NCBI GenBank assembly: GCA_034432935.1
Contig: DAOUBD010000018.1
Location: forward strand, 62,001 to 126,000
Origin: DAOUAG01 sp034432935
GTDB lineage: Bacteria; Chloroflexota; Dehalococcoidia; SM23-28-2; RBG-16-64-32
Direction of reading: 5' to 3'
DNA length: 64,000 nucleotides
This document shows positions 8,428 through 17,277 of the stretch, piece after piece. The notes beneath the pieces are model-generated. The model made no database searches. It saw nothing but the letters and a program-made list of their open reading frames with translations, and was not told where the DNA came from. Every line of letters begins with the position of its first letter. Position 1 is the first letter of the stretch. The position numbers and the translations under genes are program-made.

Positions 8428-9242
8428 GTTCATCTCTCTCAGGGCGTATCGAGGCCACCTTTGAGCGGTTGCGGCTCGAGGGCCGGGCGGGCTTCGTGGC
8501 CTTTCTCACCGTGGGGTATCCTAGTGTAGAAGCCACGTTGCGCCTGGCGCCGGCACTGGTGGAAGGCGGCGCGGACATCCTGGAGTTGGGCGTTCCCTTC
8601 TCGGACCCGGTGGCTGAGGGCCCGACGATCCAGAGGGCCTCCTTCCGGGCGCTGGAAAACGGGGTCACCCTGGGGACGTGCCTGGAAGTGACGGCTGAGC
8701 TGCGGGCCAGGGGACTTCAGGTCCCAGTTATCCTTATGGGCTATTACAACCCGATCCTCGCTTACGGAATCGAGCGCTTCGCCCGCGAGGCATCGGCGGC
8801 GGGCGCCGACGGGGCCATCGTCGTCGACCTGCCGCCAGAGGAGTCGGGGCCCCTGAGAGAGGCGTGCCGGGGGCACGGTCTGCACCTGATCTACCTCCTG
8901 GCTCCCACCAGCACTGAGGCGCGGATCCGCCAGGTGGCGTCGTTGGCATCCGGGTTCGTGTACTGCGTCAGCCTAACGGGGGTCACAGGCGCCCGCAGTG
9001 AGTTGCCAGAGGGGTTGGAGGAGTTCGTGGCGCGGGTGCGGGCTCATACCCCCTTGCCAATCGCCGTAGGATTTGGTATATCTCAACACAAGCACTTCCA
9101 GGCGGTCGCGCGCATCGCCGACGCGGTCGTAGTCGGCAGCGCCATCCTGGACGAGATCGACAGTTGCGGTGGGATAGACGAGGCAGCGAGGCTACGGGAA
9201 TATGTGGAGGTGGTTACCGGCCGGCGGAGAGCAGCTTCCTAG
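8424..9242 (+). CDS. trpA: tryptophan synthase alpha subunit
   Basis: A 272-residue TIM-barrel enzyme that cleaves indole-3-glycerol phosphate to indole. The catalytic acids are visible in ILELGVPFSDPVAEGP (Glu and Asp matching Glu49 and Asp60 of the E. coli enzyme). The phosphate-binding loop ends (VGFGIS and VVVGSAIL) are intact. GTG 8424 overlaps the preceding stop as GTGA and gives the normal family N-terminus. The usual partner trpB is not adjacent; instead the gene heads a small aromatic cluster with chorismate mutase and DAHP synthase. Confidence 0.95.
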   Translation: MSSSLSGRIEATFERLRLEGRAGFVAFLTVGYPSVEATLRLAPALVEGGADILELGVPFSDPVAEGPTIQRASFRALENGVTLGTCLEVTAELRARGLQVPVILMGYYNPILAYGIERFAREASAAGADGAIVVDLPPEESGPLREACRGHGLHLIYLLAPTSTEARIRQVASLASGFVYCVSLTGVTGARSELPEGLEEFVARVRAHTPLPIAVGFGISQHKHFQAVARIADAVVVGSAILDEIDSCGGIDEAARLREYVEVVTGRRRAAS

Positions 9243-9360
9243 GGCCGCTCGGGTCCTTCTCTTGAGGGATCCCGTCGGCCGCGAGTATGGCGGCGGCTCT
9301 TTGGCCGGCATCTTTGGCGTCAGCTAGCCGGCCGAGCCTACAGGGTCCGGTGAGTTCGGC

Positions 9361-9732
9361 ATGCTGACCAGGGGCGTGAGGGGCGCCACCACTGTCGAGG
9401 CCAATACCCCCGAGGCGATCCTCGAAGCCACGAAGGAGCTCCTCGCTGCCATGGTCCAGGTCAACGATATCGACGTCGAACAGGTAGCGTCGGCGTTCTT
9501 CACCACTACCCCCGACATCGATGCCGAGTTCCCTGCTCTGGCGGCCAGGGAGATGGGCTGGACTGACGTGGCCCTCCTCTGCGGGCACGAGATGAACAAG
9601 CCGGGTTCGCTCCCCATGTGCCTGCGCATCCTCCTCCACGTCAACACCGACAAGCCTCAGCGGGAGATCAGGCACGTTTATCTCCGGGGCGCCAGGGTCC
9701 TGCGGCCGGACATCGAGAGCCAGGCCGGCTAG
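9361..9732 (+). CDS. aroH: chorismate mutase, AroH type
   Basis: A 123-residue monofunctional chorismate mutase of the Bacillus AroH class (trimeric pseudo-alpha/beta barrel), converting chorismate to prephenate. RGVRGATTVE holds the N-terminal active-site Arg, ALLCGHEMNKPGSLPMCLRIL aligns with the Cys/Glu/Arg active-site segment, and IRHVYLRGARVLRPD is the family C-terminal motif. It lies between trpA (118 bp upstream) and DAHP synthase (43 bp downstream), consistent with a chorismate/Phe/Tyr/Trp supply operon. Confidence 0.93.
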   Translation: MLTRGVRGATTVEANTPEAILEATKELLAAMVQVNDIDVEQVASAFFTTTPDIDAEFPALAAREMGWTDVALLCGHEMNKPGSLPMCLRILLHVNTDKPQREIRHVYLRGARVLRPDIESQAG

Positions 9733-9775
9733 AGGCCGCTACCACCAGAGCACCGGCAAAGCAAGGAGAACAGCG

Positions 9776-10831
9776 ATGATCGTCGTAATGAAAACTGGAG
9801 CATCGGAGGCGCAGATCCTTGGGGTACAGAAGGCGATCCGGGAACTAGGGTTCAAAGACCACGTTATCCGGGGCGAGGAGCGTAACGTCGTCGCCGTCCT
9901 GGGTCACGTCTACCCAGAGCTTATGGACGAGCTCGGGGTGCTGGATGGCGTCGACTCCGTCGTCCGCATCAGCAAGCCTTTCAAGCTGGCCAGCCGCGAG
10001 GTCAACCCTTACGATACGGTAGTCCAGGTAGGCCCGGTGCAGATCGGCAACGGCCGCATCGTGGTCATGGGCGGGCCGTGTTCTGTGGACAGCGAGGAGA
10101 ACGTGCTAGAGGCAGCGCGGGCCATCAAGGCCGCTGGGGGTCATATCCTCCGTGGCGGGGCCTTCAAGCCGCGCACCAGCCCCTACGCCTTTCGCGGCCA
10201 CGGAGAGAAGGGGCTCCAGATCTTGGCGGCCGCGAGGGAGGAGACGGGCCTGCCCGTCATCACCGAGGTAATGGACCCGCGGGATGTGGATCTGGTCGCC
10301 CGCTACGCCGACTGCCTTCAGATCGGCGCCCGCAACATGCAGAACTTCACGCTCCTGGACGAGGTCGGGAAGGCGGCGCGGCCCGTGATGCTCAAGCGGG
10401 GCATGTCGGCCACCATCGAGGAGTGGCTTCTGGCCGCCGAATACATCCTGTCCCACGGCAACCGGAACGTGATCCTCTGCGAGCGGGGCATCCGCACGTA
10501 CGAGACGGCCACGCGGAACACCTTCGACATCAACGCCATCCCGCTGGTGAAGAGGCTCTCCCACTTGCCCGTCATCGGCGACCCCAGCCACGCCACAGGC
10601 AAGTGGCAGTTGGTGGAGCCGGTGGCGCTAGGGGCTATCGCTGCTGGCGCCGATGGGCTCATCATCGAAGTGCACCCGAACCCGGACCACGCCCTCTCGG
10701 ACGGGGCCCAGTCCCTCACGCCAGCCAATTTTCAGAAGCTGATGGACAAGCTGAGGGTCCTGGCGGAGGCGCTGGGCCGTCCGGTTGCGCCGGCCTTGGG
10801 TGAGGCAGAGGCTGTGCGCGAGTTGGGGTAA
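9776..10831 (+). CDS. aroF: 3-deoxy-7-phosphoheptulonate synthase
   Basis: A 351-residue DAHP synthase of the type I-beta group, first enzyme of the shikimate pathway (PEP + erythrose-4-phosphate). Residues 1-75 form a small ferredoxin-like domain found in this group and linked to allosteric control. The barrel follows, with MGGPCSVDS, LRGGAFKPRTSPYAF, QIGARNMQNF, LKRGMSATIEEWL and GDPSHATGK, all catalytic or metal-site segments. AAGGAGAA lies 6 nt before ATG 9776. Regulation by aromatic end products is plausible from the N-terminal domain. Confidence 0.95.
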   Translation: MIVVMKTGASEAQILGVQKAIRELGFKDHVIRGEERNVVAVLGHVYPELMDELGVLDGVDSVVRISKPFKLASREVNPYDTVVQVGPVQIGNGRIVVMGGPCSVDSEENVLEAARAIKAAGGHILRGGAFKPRTSPYAFRGHGEKGLQILAAAREETGLPVITEVMDPRDVDLVARYADCLQIGARNMQNFTLLDEVGKAARPVMLKRGMSATIEEWLLAAEYILSHGNRNVILCERGIRTYETATRNTFDINAIPLVKRLSHLPVIGDPSHATGKWQLVEPVALGAIAAGADGLIIEVHPNPDHALSDGAQSLTPANFQKLMDKLRVLAEALGRPVAPALGEAEAVRELG

Positions 10832-10946
10832 GGGGCCGAAGGCGGGCGCGGCTACCGGGGCCAGCCGTCAGCGCTGGGACGGTGGGGGCTACCGCTGGGT
10901 GAGACAAGGTGAGCGCTAAAAAGCTAAATCCCTTAAGCCGTTCCTC

Positions 10947-10976
10947 TTGGCCGGAACCCCTTTTCATCCCTATAAT
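10947..10976 (+). promoter_or_regulatory. candidate promoter of scpA
   Basis: TTGGCC (10947-10952) and a perfect TATAAT (10971-10976) are separated by 18 nt. The -10 box overlaps the ATG at 10975 and lies 7 nt before the ATG at 10984, so the transcript may begin at 10984 and be leaderless. Confidence 0.45.
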
Positions 10977-11712
10977 GGCGGAGATGGTACAGATCCAGGT
11001 GGACGGATTCTCCGGCCCCCTGGATCTGCTTCTGGAACTCATCGAACGCCGCCGCCTGGACGTCACCGCCTTGGCCCTGGCTGAGGTTACGGACCAGTAC
11101 TGGCGCGAGATCGAGTCAGCCGAGGGGATTCAGGCCGACGACCTGGCCGAGTTCATCGCCATCGGTTCCAAGCTCCTGTATATCAAGTCCTGCGCTCTTT
11201 TGCCGGGTGCGGAGCCGCCGCCTCAGAACCTCCGTGAGCGCATCGAGGAGGCTGCTGGGGAGTTGACAGAGCTTCTGGAGGAGCACAAACGCTTCAAGGA
11301 AGCCATCGAGCTCTTCCGCCAGCTCGAGGAGCAGGGGCGGCGCACCTTCGCCCGCGCCGCCCCTGCCCGGAACGTGCCCCTGCCGGCAGGCCTCGCGGGG
11401 GTGACGGTGGACACGCTCCTGAACGCCGTGAGGGAGGCCCTGGCCAAGAAGCCGGCCGGGCCGGACGAGGCGGTGCTCCACATAGAGCCCGTCACCGTCA
11501 ACGAGAAGATCGATGAGTTGACGAAAGCGCTGGCTAGGCACCGGGGCCGGCTGCGTTTCCGGCCGCTGTTGGCAGCCTGCAAGACTAGGACGGAGGTTGT
11601 GGTGCTCTTTCTGGCCGTACTGGAGCTTATCAAGGCCGGTCGTCTCTGGGCGGAGCAGGAACGGCCCTTCGGAGAGATCGAGTTAGTGGAAACAGTGCCG
11701 GAGAAGGCGTGA
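10975..11712 (+). CDS. scpA: segregation and condensation protein A
   Basis: ScpA is the kleisin subunit of the SMC-ScpAB complex that compacts and segregates the chromosome. The N-terminus VQIQVDGFSGPLDLLLELIE is the family signature that binds the SMC neck, followed by ADDLAEFIAIGSKLLYIKS. A C-terminal winged helix occupies about the last 70 residues (VVVLFLAVLELIKAGRLWAEQE). Start is uncertain: ATG 10975 (245 residues) or ATG 10984 just after a TATAAT box. The expected scpB is not downstream; a hairpin follows and the next gene is convergent. Confidence 0.92.
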   Translation: MAEMVQIQVDGFSGPLDLLLELIERRRLDVTALALAEVTDQYWREIESAEGIQADDLAEFIAIGSKLLYIKSCALLPGAEPPPQNLRERIEEAAGELTELLEEHKRFKEAIELFRQLEEQGRRTFARAAPARNVPLPAGLAGVTVDTLLNAVREALAKKPAGPDEAVLHIEPVTVNEKIDELTKALARHRGRLRFRPLLAACKTRTEVVVLFLAVLELIKAGRLWAEQERPFGEIELVETVPEKA

Positions 11713-11731
11713 TGCCTGGCGGAGAAGCAGA

Positions 11732-11755
11732 ACGCCCCGCACGAGGGCGGGGCGT
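11732..11755. terminator. hairpin between convergent scpA and RRM gene
   Basis: A perfect 9-bp stem (ACGCCCCGC / GCGGGGCGT) with a 6-nt loop lies between two convergent genes. The T-tract after it is weak, so a bidirectional terminator is likely but not certain. Confidence 0.55.
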
Positions 11756-11778
11756 GATCTTCTGGCGGGAGGCTGGAG

Positions 11779-12069
11779 CTACCGCCGCCGCCGGCCGCCG
11801 CCACGGAAGGCGCTCGCCTTCCGTCCGCCGGCCTCCTCCACTATGTCCATGGTGCGCCCGTTAAGCTGGGTGCCCCGCAGGGCGCTTATGGCTCGGGCCG
11901 CCGCCTCGTCGTCGGCCATCTCCACGTAGGCGAAGCCCTTCTGGCGGCCCCGCCGGTCGCTCATCACCTTTACGGAGGAGACCTCCCCAAAGCGTGAGAA
12001 GGCGGCCCGCAGGTCCGCCTCCGTGGTCTCGTATGCCAGGTTTCCTACGTATAGCCTAGTCAGTTGCAT
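11779..12069 (-). CDS. RRM-domain RNA-binding protein
   Basis: A 96-residue single RNA-recognition-motif protein. RNP2 is LYVGNL (residues 6-11) and RNP1 is KGFAYVEM (about 44-51). The tail is basic and glycine-rich (RGGGRRRR). Small bacterial RRM proteins of this kind are often cold-induced and bind single-stranded RNA. It starts 9 bp after a DEAD-box helicase stop, so helicase and RNA chaperone are co-expressed, which suggests a shared role in RNA unwinding or ribosome assembly. Confidence 0.9.
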   Translation of the reverse strand: MQLTRLYVGNLAYETTEADLRAAFSRFGEVSSVKVMSDRRGRQKGFAYVEMADDEAAARAISALRGTQLNGRTMDIVEEAGGRKASAFRGGGRRRR

Positions 12070-12078
12070 CCCCCTTTC

Positions 12079-13278
12079 TTAGGCCGTGGCCCGCCGCCGC
12101 GACCAGCGTCTCCGTCCCCAGCGGCCGGCCGCTACTGCCGGCGCCTTGGGCGCCTCCGGCACTGGCTGGCCGTCAGCGCCGACCCGCGGCAGCCTTACGC
12201 CCAGGCCCCGCTCAATGCTTAACCATTTGGGCAGGTCCGCCGCGTTGACCATGGTGATGGCCTGGCCGGACCGCCCCATGCGGCCCGTGCGTCCCACCCG
12301 GTGTGTGAACAGCTCGTGCGTCTCCGGCAGCTCGAAGTTGATGACGCGGCCGATGTGCAGGATATCCAGCCCGCGGGCCGCCACATTGGTGGCCACCAAG
12401 ACCGGTACCTTGCCCGAACGAAACTGCTCGATGGCCTTGTCCCGCTGCCCCTGCGTGAGGTTGCCTTGGAGCACAGCCACCCGGAATCCCAGGCGCTCCA
12501 GCCGCCGCCCAAGGTTGCGCACGCCGTGTTTGGTGCGGCCGAAGACGACCGTTGTGCCTTCCACCGGCTCCCGGAGGAGGCGGACGAGGACCTGGAACTT
12601 GTCCTCGCGATAGACCTCCATCACGACGTGATCGATGTCCGGCTCGCCTCCGTCCTCCGGCTCGGACTCGATGATCTGGGGATCGTTCAGGTGCTTGCCG
12701 GCTATGGCCTTGACCCAGGGTGGCGTCGTTGCCGAAAAGAGGGCAGTCTGACGGCTCCTGGGGGTCATGGCCAGGATGCGCTCGACGTCCGGAGCGAAGC
12801 CCCTGTCCAGCATCTCGTCAGCTTCGTCCAAGACCAGCAGGCGCACGCGGTCCAGGCGGAGGGTACGGCGCTTCAGGTGGTCCAGCACCCGGCCGGGCGT
12901 CCCCACTACCACCTGCGCGCCGCCTTTCAGCGCCTTCTCCTGGGGACCGTACGGGCTGCCGCCATAGAGGAGGGCCACCCGAAGGCCCGTCCCCGCTGCC
13001 AGGGCGTTCAGGACATCGGCCACCTGGCGGGCCAGCTCTCGCGTTGGTGCCAGGATCAGGGCTTGAACCTCCCGCCGGGCGGCGTCGCAGCGCTCGATCA
13101 CCGGCAGGCCGAAGGCCAGGGTCTTCCCGGAGCCTGTCTGCGCCTGGGCTATCAGATCCCGGCCCTCAAGCATCAGGGGCAGCGCCCGCTCCTGAATGGG
13201 CGTAGGAGTGTGGATGTTCATCTGTTGAAGCGCCTGGTAGCTGGAAGCACGCAGGCGAAAGGTTTCAAAAGAAGGCAA
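12079..13278 (-). CDS. DEAD-box ATP-dependent RNA helicase
   Basis: A 399-residue two-RecA-domain helicase with all motifs: Q motif (TPTPIQERALP), motif I AQTGSGKT, Ia PTRELA, Ib TPGR, II DEAD in VLDEADEM, III SATTP, V ARGLD and VI HRVGRTGR. A short Arg/Trp-rich tail (about residues 380-399) could bind RNA. It resembles RhlE/CshA-type enzymes acting in ribosome biogenesis or mRNA decay. It begins 180 bp from the divergent folD and leads directly into the RRM gene. Confidence 0.93.
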   Translation of the reverse strand: MPSFETFRLRASSYQALQQMNIHTPTPIQERALPLMLEGRDLIAQAQTGSGKTLAFGLPVIERCDAARREVQALILAPTRELARQVADVLNALAAGTGLRVALLYGGSPYGPQEKALKGGAQVVVGTPGRVLDHLKRRTLRLDRVRLLVLDEADEMLDRGFAPDVERILAMTPRSRQTALFSATTPPWVKAIAGKHLNDPQIIESEPEDGGEPDIDHVVMEVYREDKFQVLVRLLREPVEGTTVVFGRTKHGVRNLGRRLERLGFRVAVLQGNLTQGQRDKAIEQFRSGKVPVLVATNVAARGLDILHIGRVINFELPETHELFTHRVGRTGRMGRSGQAITMVNAADLPKWLSIERGLGVRLPRVGADGQPVPEAPKAPAVAAGRWGRRRWSRRRATA

Positions 13279-13353
13279 CGTGCGGATCCTTTCGTGCCGA
13301 TGAAGGGAAGGAGGGTGGGCCGGGACGGCGGTGTGAGTACTAATCTTGCCTAC

Positions 13354-13359
13354 AGTATA
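13354..13359 (-). promoter_or_regulatory. candidate -10 box of the helicase/RRM operon
   Basis: TATACT on the minus strand, about 75 nt upstream of the helicase ATG, within the divergent gap shared with folD. A long 5' leader would result, as is common for cold-regulated helicase genes; that link is inference. Confidence 0.35.
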
Positions 13360-13444
13360 CGGTCACGGGGAAAATTTCGCAAATTCGCGACGGCGCCCGG
13401 GCAAAATGCGGCCGGCGCTCTGTGCCCCAGCCTTCAGCCTTGGG

Positions 13445-13450
13445 TATGAT
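13445..13450 (+). promoter_or_regulatory. candidate -10 box, leaderless folD
   Basis: TATGAT ends 8 nt before the folD ATG and no Shine-Dalgarno is present, so the mRNA would start at or next to the initiation codon. Confidence 0.4.
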
Positions 13451-13458
13451 GGGCCCGT

Positions 13459-14340
13459 ATGACTGCGCAGATAATCGACGGCCGGGCCATCGCGGCCCAG
13501 GTGCGGGCCGAGGCGCGAGACCGGGCGGAGCGGCTGCACAGCCGGGGCATAACGCCGGGGCTAGCCCTGGTGCTCGTCGGCGAAAACCCGTCTTCCCTCT
13601 CCTATGTCCGGTCCAAGGGCGATGCCGCCGAGCAGGCGGGAATCTACTCTGATACCTTCCACTTTCGGGAGAGCATGAGCCAGGAGGCCCTCATCTCCCG
13701 CATCCATGACCTCAACCGCGACCGGCGTTTTCACGCCATCCTGGTGCAACTGCCCTTGCCCGGGCACATGGACGAGAACGCCGTCATCGGCGCCATCGAC
13801 CCGGCCAAGGACGTGGACGGCGTGACCCCCGCAAACCTGGGCCGGCTGCTGCGAGGCGAACCCTGCCCCTGGCCGGCCACGCCGGCGGGGGTGATCGAAC
13901 TCTTGCATCGCAGCGGCCATCCTCCTGCCGGGAAGCACGCCGTCGTCTGCGGGCGGTCCAACATCGTCGGCAAGCCCCTCGCGGTGATTCTGATGCAGAA
14001 GAACGAGCGGGCCAACGCCACGGTCACCCTCTGCCATACGGGGACCGAAGACCTGGGCCACTTCACCCGTCAGGCGGACATCCTCATCGCCGCCATGGGG
14101 TCGCCCAGGGCCGTAACCGGGGAGATGATAAAGCCAGGCGCCGTCGTCATCGACGTTGGCAACAACTGGATCGCCGATCCGACCCGCAGGTCGGGACGCC
14201 GCTTGGTCGGGGATGTCGATTTCGATTCGGCCAAAGAGGTAGCCGGGGCCATCACACCGGTGCCCGGGGGCGTCGGCCCGATGACGGTAGCGATGCTGAT
14301 CTCGAATACCGTCTGGCTCGCCGAACGGTTGGCCAGCTAG
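13459..14340 (+). CDS. folD: bifunctional methylenetetrahydrofolate dehydrogenase/cyclohydrolase
   Basis: A 293-residue FolD, interconverting 5,10-methylene-, methenyl- and 10-formyl-THF with NADP. SYVRSKGDAAEQAGI carries the catalytic Tyr and Lys four residues apart, ILVQLPLPGHMDE is the conserved substrate segment, VVCGRSNIVGKPLA the Rossmann motif and PVPGGVGPMTVAML the C-terminal signature. All are intact. It is transcribed alone, divergent from the helicase operon, from a promoter that seems to give a leaderless message. Confidence 0.96.
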   Translation: MTAQIIDGRAIAAQVRAEARDRAERLHSRGITPGLALVLVGENPSSLSYVRSKGDAAEQAGIYSDTFHFRESMSQEALISRIHDLNRDRRFHAILVQLPLPGHMDENAVIGAIDPAKDVDGVTPANLGRLLRGEPCPWPATPAGVIELLHRSGHPPAGKHAVVCGRSNIVGKPLAVILMQKNERANATVTLCHTGTEDLGHFTRQADILIAAMGSPRAVTGEMIKPGAVVIDVGNNWIADPTRRSGRRLVGDVDFDSAKEVAGAITPVPGGVGPMTVAMLISNTVWLAERLAS

Positions 14341-14358
14341 CTCTAAGGCGCCTTGGGG

Positions 14359-14667
14359 CTACGCCCGCCACTCCCTGGCGATGGTGGCATCGAACCACTG
14401 GGGTTCCGCGGCAAACAGCGAGCGAAACTCCTGGTACCATGCATCCTGTTCGGGGCGGGCGGCGTTGGCGAAGTAGTTCTCGCTGTTATCCCAGGTTACC
14501 GCTCCCACGATCTCGTCGGGGTTGGCGTTGCCGGATGCCAAGATGGTCATCCTCCAGCCCTTGGCCTTCGGTCTCTGCTCGCGCCCCCAGCGCTCCATGT
14601 GGTCGATGACGGCCTGGCGCTTGCCAGGCAGGGCGGTGGCCCAGAAGAAAGAGATGTGTTCCGGCAT
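14359..14667 (-). CDS. small protein with predicted ABM-like ferredoxin fold
   Basis: A 102-residue protein. The N-terminal strand followed by ALPGKRQAVIDHMERWG, and a later WDNSENYFANAARPEQDAWY helix, look like a dimeric alpha-beta barrel (antibiotic biosynthesis monooxygenase-like, ABM) domain that reports a length of about 95 residues. There is no signal peptide. ATG 14667 is preceded by GGAGGT. It is convergent with folD. Function is unknown; the fold call is from pattern, not from a profile search. Confidence 0.6.
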   Translation of the reverse strand: MPEHISFFWATALPGKRQAVIDHMERWGREQRPKAKGWRMTILASGNANPDEIVGAVTWDNSENYFANAARPEQDAWYQEFRSLFAAEPQWFDATIAREWRA

Positions 14668-14776
14668 TGGAGACCTCCTCGCAGTGAATCGACAACCATA
14701 CCACCGCCAGCGGAGCCTGTCAAACTGCGCGGGTCCTCAGGGGGAAGCTCGATGCGCCGCCGGCCAGCGGGTTCCC

Positions 14777-14806
14777 TTGCGGGCGCGATCGCCGGTACGA
14801 TAGAAT
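14777..14806 (+). promoter_or_regulatory. candidate promoter of the EF-G paralogue
   Basis: TTGCGG (14777-14782) and TAGAAT (14801-14806) are 18 nt apart and 37 nt upstream of the ATG at 14844; AGAGG lies between. Confidence 0.4.
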
Positions 14807-14843
14807 CGCACACGATCCCAGGGCGAAGAGAGGTAGCCCCTTC

Positions 14844-16901
14844 ATGAAAAACTACCCCGCGGAAAAGATACGCAACATCGCGCTCGTCGGCCACAGCGGC
14901 TCGGGCAAGACCTCCCTGGCGGAGGCTCTGCTTTTCGCTGCCGGCGCCACCACCCGTTTGGGCAAGATCGAGGACGGCACTACGGTCAGCGACTGGGACC
15001 CTGACGAGCAGAAGCGGGGGTTCAGCCTGAACCTGTCCATCCTGCCGTTGGAGTGGGCTGGCCACAAGTTCAACATACTGGACACCCCCGGCTACATGGA
15101 CTTCATGGGCGAGGTAAAGTGCGGCCTGCGGGCAGCGGAGCTGGCCCTCATCACCATGGACGCGGCCTCCGGCGTGCAGGTGGGCACGGAGTTCGCCTGG
15201 CGGTTCGCCGATGAGATATCGCTGCCCAGGGCCATCTTCATCAACCGCATGGACCGGGAGAACGCCGATTTCAGCGCCTCCCTCTCCCAGGCGCAGGCCC
15301 TCTGGGGCGCCAAGTGCCTGCCCTTGCAACTGCCCATCGGCTCAGAACAGAACTTCCAAGGCGTCGTAGACCTCCTGACGATGAAGGCCTACCTGGGCGA
15401 GAAGGGGGAGGAGAAGGAGATTCCTGACGGCATGGGGCAGGAGGTGCAGGCTGCCCGCGAGAAGCTCATCGAGGCCGCTGCCGAGACCGATGATGCCCTC
15501 ATCGCCAAGTACCTGGAGGGCGAAGAGCTGACAGCAGACGAGCTGGCGCGGGGCCTTCGCGCCGGCATCGCCGCCGGCAGCATCGTTCCGGTCCTTGCCG
15601 GATCCGCCACCAAGCTCACCGGCATACGGCGGCTTATGGACGTGATCGCCGCCGCCTTCCCGTCTCCCTGTGACCGGCCGGTCTCCCTCGATGGGCAACA
15701 GCTGACGGCTGACCCCTCGAAGGCCCTGGCGGCGCTGGTCTTCAAGACGGCCGCTGACCCCTACGTGGGCCGGCTGACCTACTTCCGGGTCTTCTCCGGT
15801 ACCCTCAAGGGCGATTCCCAGGCCTGGAACGCTAACAAACAGGTCATGGAACGAATCGGGACCGTCTACCGCATCAGCGGCAAGAACCAGGAGCAGGTCT
15901 CCGAGGTGCCAGCAGGGGACATAGGGGCTGTGGCTAAGCTGGCGGAAACCCAGACGGGCGACACCCTTTGCGCCAAAGAGTCCCCCGTGACCCTGCCCCC
16001 CATCTCCTTCCCGGAGCCGTCCTTCAGCGCTGCCGTGACCCCTAAGACCAAGGCCGACCTGGACAAGATGGGGACGGCGCTGGCCCGGATCGTCGAGGAA
16101 GACCCCAGCCTGCGCCTGGAGCGAAGCCCCGACACGGGCGAGATGATCATCTCGGGGCTTGGGGACTCCCACGTAGAGGTGGCCTTGGAGAAGATCCGCC
16201 GCAAGTTCGGGGTCGACCTCGAGCTCTCCATGCCCCGGGTACCCTACCGCGAGACCATCCGGGCCAAGGCTCAGGCGGAATACACGCACAAGAAGCAGAC
16301 CGGCGGCCACGGACAGTACGCCCGGGTGGCCCTGGAGGTGGAGCCGCTGCCCCGGGGCGCCGGCTTCGAGTTCGTGGACCGGATCGTTGGCGGCGTCGTC
16401 CCCAAGCAGTTCATCGGCTCAGTGGAGAAGGGCGTGGTGGAGTCCTTGCCGGAGGGCGTGCTAGCCCACTACCCCCTCATCGATCTGCGCGTCACCCTCT
16501 TCGACGGCAAGGACCACCCGGTGGACTCCTCAGACATCGCCTTCAAGCTGGCGGCCTCCATGGCCCTGAAGAAGGCCTGCCAGGACGCTCAGCCGGTTCT
16601 CCTGGAGCCCATCATGAACATGCGCATTACGGTCCCGGAAGCCAATACGGGCGACGTGATAAGCGACCTGAACGGCAAGAGGGCCCGGGTTCTGGGCATG
16701 ACCCCAAGCGGCACGATGACGACTATCGAGGCTCAGGCGCCCCTAGCGGAGGTCCAGCGTTACGCCGCCGACATGCGCTCCCTGACCCAGGGCCGGGGGT
16801 TCTACACCATGAGCTTCTCCCACTACGAGGAGGTGCCGCAGCACCTGGCCCAGAAGATTATCGAGGCCGCCCAGAAGGAGCGTGAAGCGGCGCGGGCGTA
16901 G
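14844..16901 (+). CDS. elongation factor G-like translational GTPase (EF-G paralogue)
   Basis: A 685-residue, five-domain EF-G relative. The P-loop is GHSGSGKT (residues 16-23) rather than the GHIDAGKT of canonical EF-G, the switch region reads DEQKRGFSLN in place of the usual ERERGITI, G3 is DTPG (80-83) and G4 is NRMD (134-137). Domain IV/V landmarks (KKQTGGHGQYARV, ILEPIMNMRI-like region) are conserved. These features mark the EF-G-like subfamily found beside normal fusA in several phyla. Its role (ribosome recycling, stress translation) is unsettled. It is not next to tuf or rps genes, supporting paralogue status. Confidence 0.88.
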   Translation: MKNYPAEKIRNIALVGHSGSGKTSLAEALLFAAGATTRLGKIEDGTTVSDWDPDEQKRGFSLNLSILPLEWAGHKFNILDTPGYMDFMGEVKCGLRAAELALITMDAASGVQVGTEFAWRFADEISLPRAIFINRMDRENADFSASLSQAQALWGAKCLPLQLPIGSEQNFQGVVDLLTMKAYLGEKGEEKEIPDGMGQEVQAAREKLIEAAAETDDALIAKYLEGEELTADELARGLRAGIAAGSIVPVLAGSATKLTGIRRLMDVIAAAFPSPCDRPVSLDGQQLTADPSKALAALVFKTAADPYVGRLTYFRVFSGTLKGDSQAWNANKQVMERIGTVYRISGKNQEQVSEVPAGDIGAVAKLAETQTGDTLCAKESPVTLPPISFPEPSFSAAVTPKTKADLDKMGTALARIVEEDPSLRLERSPDTGEMIISGLGDSHVEVALEKIRRKFGVDLELSMPRVPYRETIRAKAQAEYTHKKQTGGHGQYARVALEVEPLPRGAGFEFVDRIVGGVVPKQFIGSVEKGVVESLPEGVLAHYPLIDLRVTLFDGKDHPVDSSDIAFKLAASMALKKACQDAQPVLLEPIMNMRITVPEANTGDVISDLNGKRARVLGMTPSGTMTTIEAQAPLAEVQRYAADMRSLTQGRGFYTMSFSHYEEVPQHLAQKIIEAAQKEREAARA

Positions 16902-16913
16902 GAGGGCGCGGCC

Positions 16914-17219
16914 TTAGCCCCGGTCGATGATGTCCGCGTCTACGATCTTCCACTCGGAGCCGACACGCGACCAGCGGGCGCGGACGGTGAACCACTGGGG
17001 CCCGATGTACTTCACGTCGTACAGGTAATCTTCGCCGTCTTTGGTGTGGCCCAGGACCTGATAGCCGTTGATCTGGAGGGCGGTGCCGCCGCCGGCCTCC
17101 TGCTGAAGCTTCATCATCGCCTCTGGCATCAGGTCGTTCATGATCTGGGCGATGTCCATGGAGACGATGGCCCGGCCGTGCCGGTGAACGACGTCGTCGA
17201 TCCCGCTCTCCTGGGTCAT
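16914..17219 (-). CDS. small NTF2-like/unknown protein
   Basis: A 101-residue soluble protein. An early helix (DIAQIMNDLMPEAMMKLQQ) followed by strands (YLYDVKYIGPQWFTVRARWSRVGSEWKIVDADII) gives the order expected for a SnoaL/NTF2-like cone fold, in which the last strand commonly reads WKIVD. No catalytic residues can be assigned. GGAGG precedes ATG 17219 and sits right beside the terminator of the upstream livK gene, so the protein is probably expressed separately or by read-through. Confidence 0.55.
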   Translation of the reverse strand: MTQESGIDDVVHRHGRAIVSMDIAQIMNDLMPEAMMKLQQEAGGGTALQINGYQVLGHTKDGEDYLYDVKYIGPQWFTVRARWSRVGSEWKIVDADIIDRG

Positions 17220-17230
17220 GTCTCCTCCGG

Positions 17231-17267
17231 AAAACGTAGGGGCGCAGAGGAACTGCGCCCCTACGTT
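17231..17267 (-). terminator. Rho-independent terminator of the liv operon
   Basis: On the minus strand, downstream of the livK stop, a perfect 15-bp stem (17253-17267 with 17233-17247) closes a 5-nt loop and runs into TTTT. This is a textbook intrinsic terminator, longer than most. Confidence 0.85.
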
Positions 17268-17277
17268 GTTGCGTTGG

